The notes under the pieces: model-generated | What the model was told of the DNA's origin: nothing | Databases searched by the model: none | The model's input: only the letters and a program-made list of their open reading frames with translations | Translations under genes and position numbers: made by a program | From: Actinomycetota bacterium | GTDB lineage: Bacteria; Actinomycetota; Acidimicrobiia; Acidimicrobiales; CADCSY01 | Direction: 5' to 3' | Length of the DNA: 14,364 nt | NCBI GenBank assembly: GCA_019348335.1 | Contig: JAHWJR010000032.1 | Location: 1 to 14,364 of the forward strand | In this document: in pieces, positions 14,051 through 14,364 of the stretch | Numbering within the stretch: position 1 is the stretch's first letter | Layout: the number at the start of each line of letters is the position of its first letter

Positions 14051-14364
14051 TCACTCGCGCCGCTGTCGGCGGGCGCCGGCCAGGACGAGCGCCAGCAGGG
14101 CGAGGATGGAGACCGCCGCCATGGTGAACCAGGCGACACGCTCGCCGTGGAGCTGGCGGGAGGTGGCCTCCACCACAGTGCGCTCGCCCACCGGTGCCGC
14201 GAACTTGGCGCCGCCGCCCGGCAGATCCGCGGTCACCCGGACGTCGAAGAGCTGTTCCAGGGAAGTGCCCGTCTCCCGCTCCAGCGACTGGCGGTCGAGG
14301 CCGAAGCCGCTGCCCTGCAGGCGTTGGCGCAGGTCCTCGTCGCCGAACCCCTCGACGCCGGCGG
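14051..14364 (-). CDS. C-terminal part of a membrane-anchored protein (possibly LppM-like)
   Basis: The frame is open from the right edge of the window to a TGA at 14053-14051, giving at least 103 residues of the C-terminus; the N-terminus lies outside. The visible part has a soluble region rich in Gly, Asp and Arg (GFGDEDLRQRL, then FDVRVTADLPGG), followed by one hydrophobic helix (WFTMAAVSILALLALVLAG) and a basic tail ARRQRRE. This layout suggests a domain outside the membrane anchored by a C-terminal helix with the Arg-rich end in the cytoplasm. The beta-rich DLPGG segment ahead of the helix recalls LppM-type (DUF3153-like) lipoproteins of actinobacteria, but this is a weak resemblance. 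It is on the same strand as radA, 119 bp upstream. Confidence 0.6.
   Translation of the reverse strand, partial: AGVEGFGDEDLRQRLQGSGFGLDRQSLERETGTSLEQLFDVRVTADLPGGGAKFAAPVGERTVVEATSRQLHGERVAWFTMAAVSILALLALVLAGARRQRRE

Noticed and set aside
1..14364. CRISPR array, rRNA or tRNA genes
   Set aside because: No regularly spaced repeats and no rRNA or cloverleaf-forming sequences were seen in either strand.

Overview
This window is very GC-rich and encodes ordinary housekeeping functions in the style of a high-GC actinobacterium. Likely evidence for this is the radA / disA / ispD / ispF / rlmB neighbourhood, a SigH-like sigma factor, frequent GTG and TTG starts, and 4-bp stop/start overlaps. By resemblance I would place it near the Acidimicrobiia, but that is an inference without any search.

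Layout from left to right: a HAD-family phosphatase on the plus strand (188-856) meets, tail to tail, a large superfamily-1 helicase on the minus strand (853-3768). Upstream of the helicase on the same strand are a radical SAM protein (3823-5247) and an ATP-grasp ligase (5259-6503), 11 bp apart and probably co-transcribed. An NfuA-type Fe-S carrier (6521-7162) starts divergently only 17 bp from the ligase. Next comes a SigH-like sigma factor (minus strand), then a minus-strand run disA - ispD - ispF - rlmB that links c-di-AMP synthesis, isoprenoid precursor synthesis (MEP pathway) and rRNA methylation. Between disA and radA lies gene debris on the plus strand: a frameshifted, 3'-truncated FAD-dependent oxidoreductase joined to a 5'-truncated PadR-type regulator. 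radA (DNA recombination/repair) follows on the minus strand, and the window ends in the C-terminal part of a membrane-anchored protein.

The most exciting item is the radical SAM gene. A conventional reading stops at an in-frame UGA (3870-3868), but the frame continues in a meaningful way: Cys-UGA-Ala-Glu-Pro plus eleven more residues. This is exactly the CUAEP tail that names a family of radical SAM selenoproteins, and a hairpin of the right size, distance and loop composition for a bacterial SECIS element follows the UGA. The gene is therefore read here as a 474-residue selenoprotein with selenocysteine at position 460. Its tight pairing with an ATP-grasp ligase of the amino-acid-ligase type suggests an uncharacterised two-enzyme pathway.
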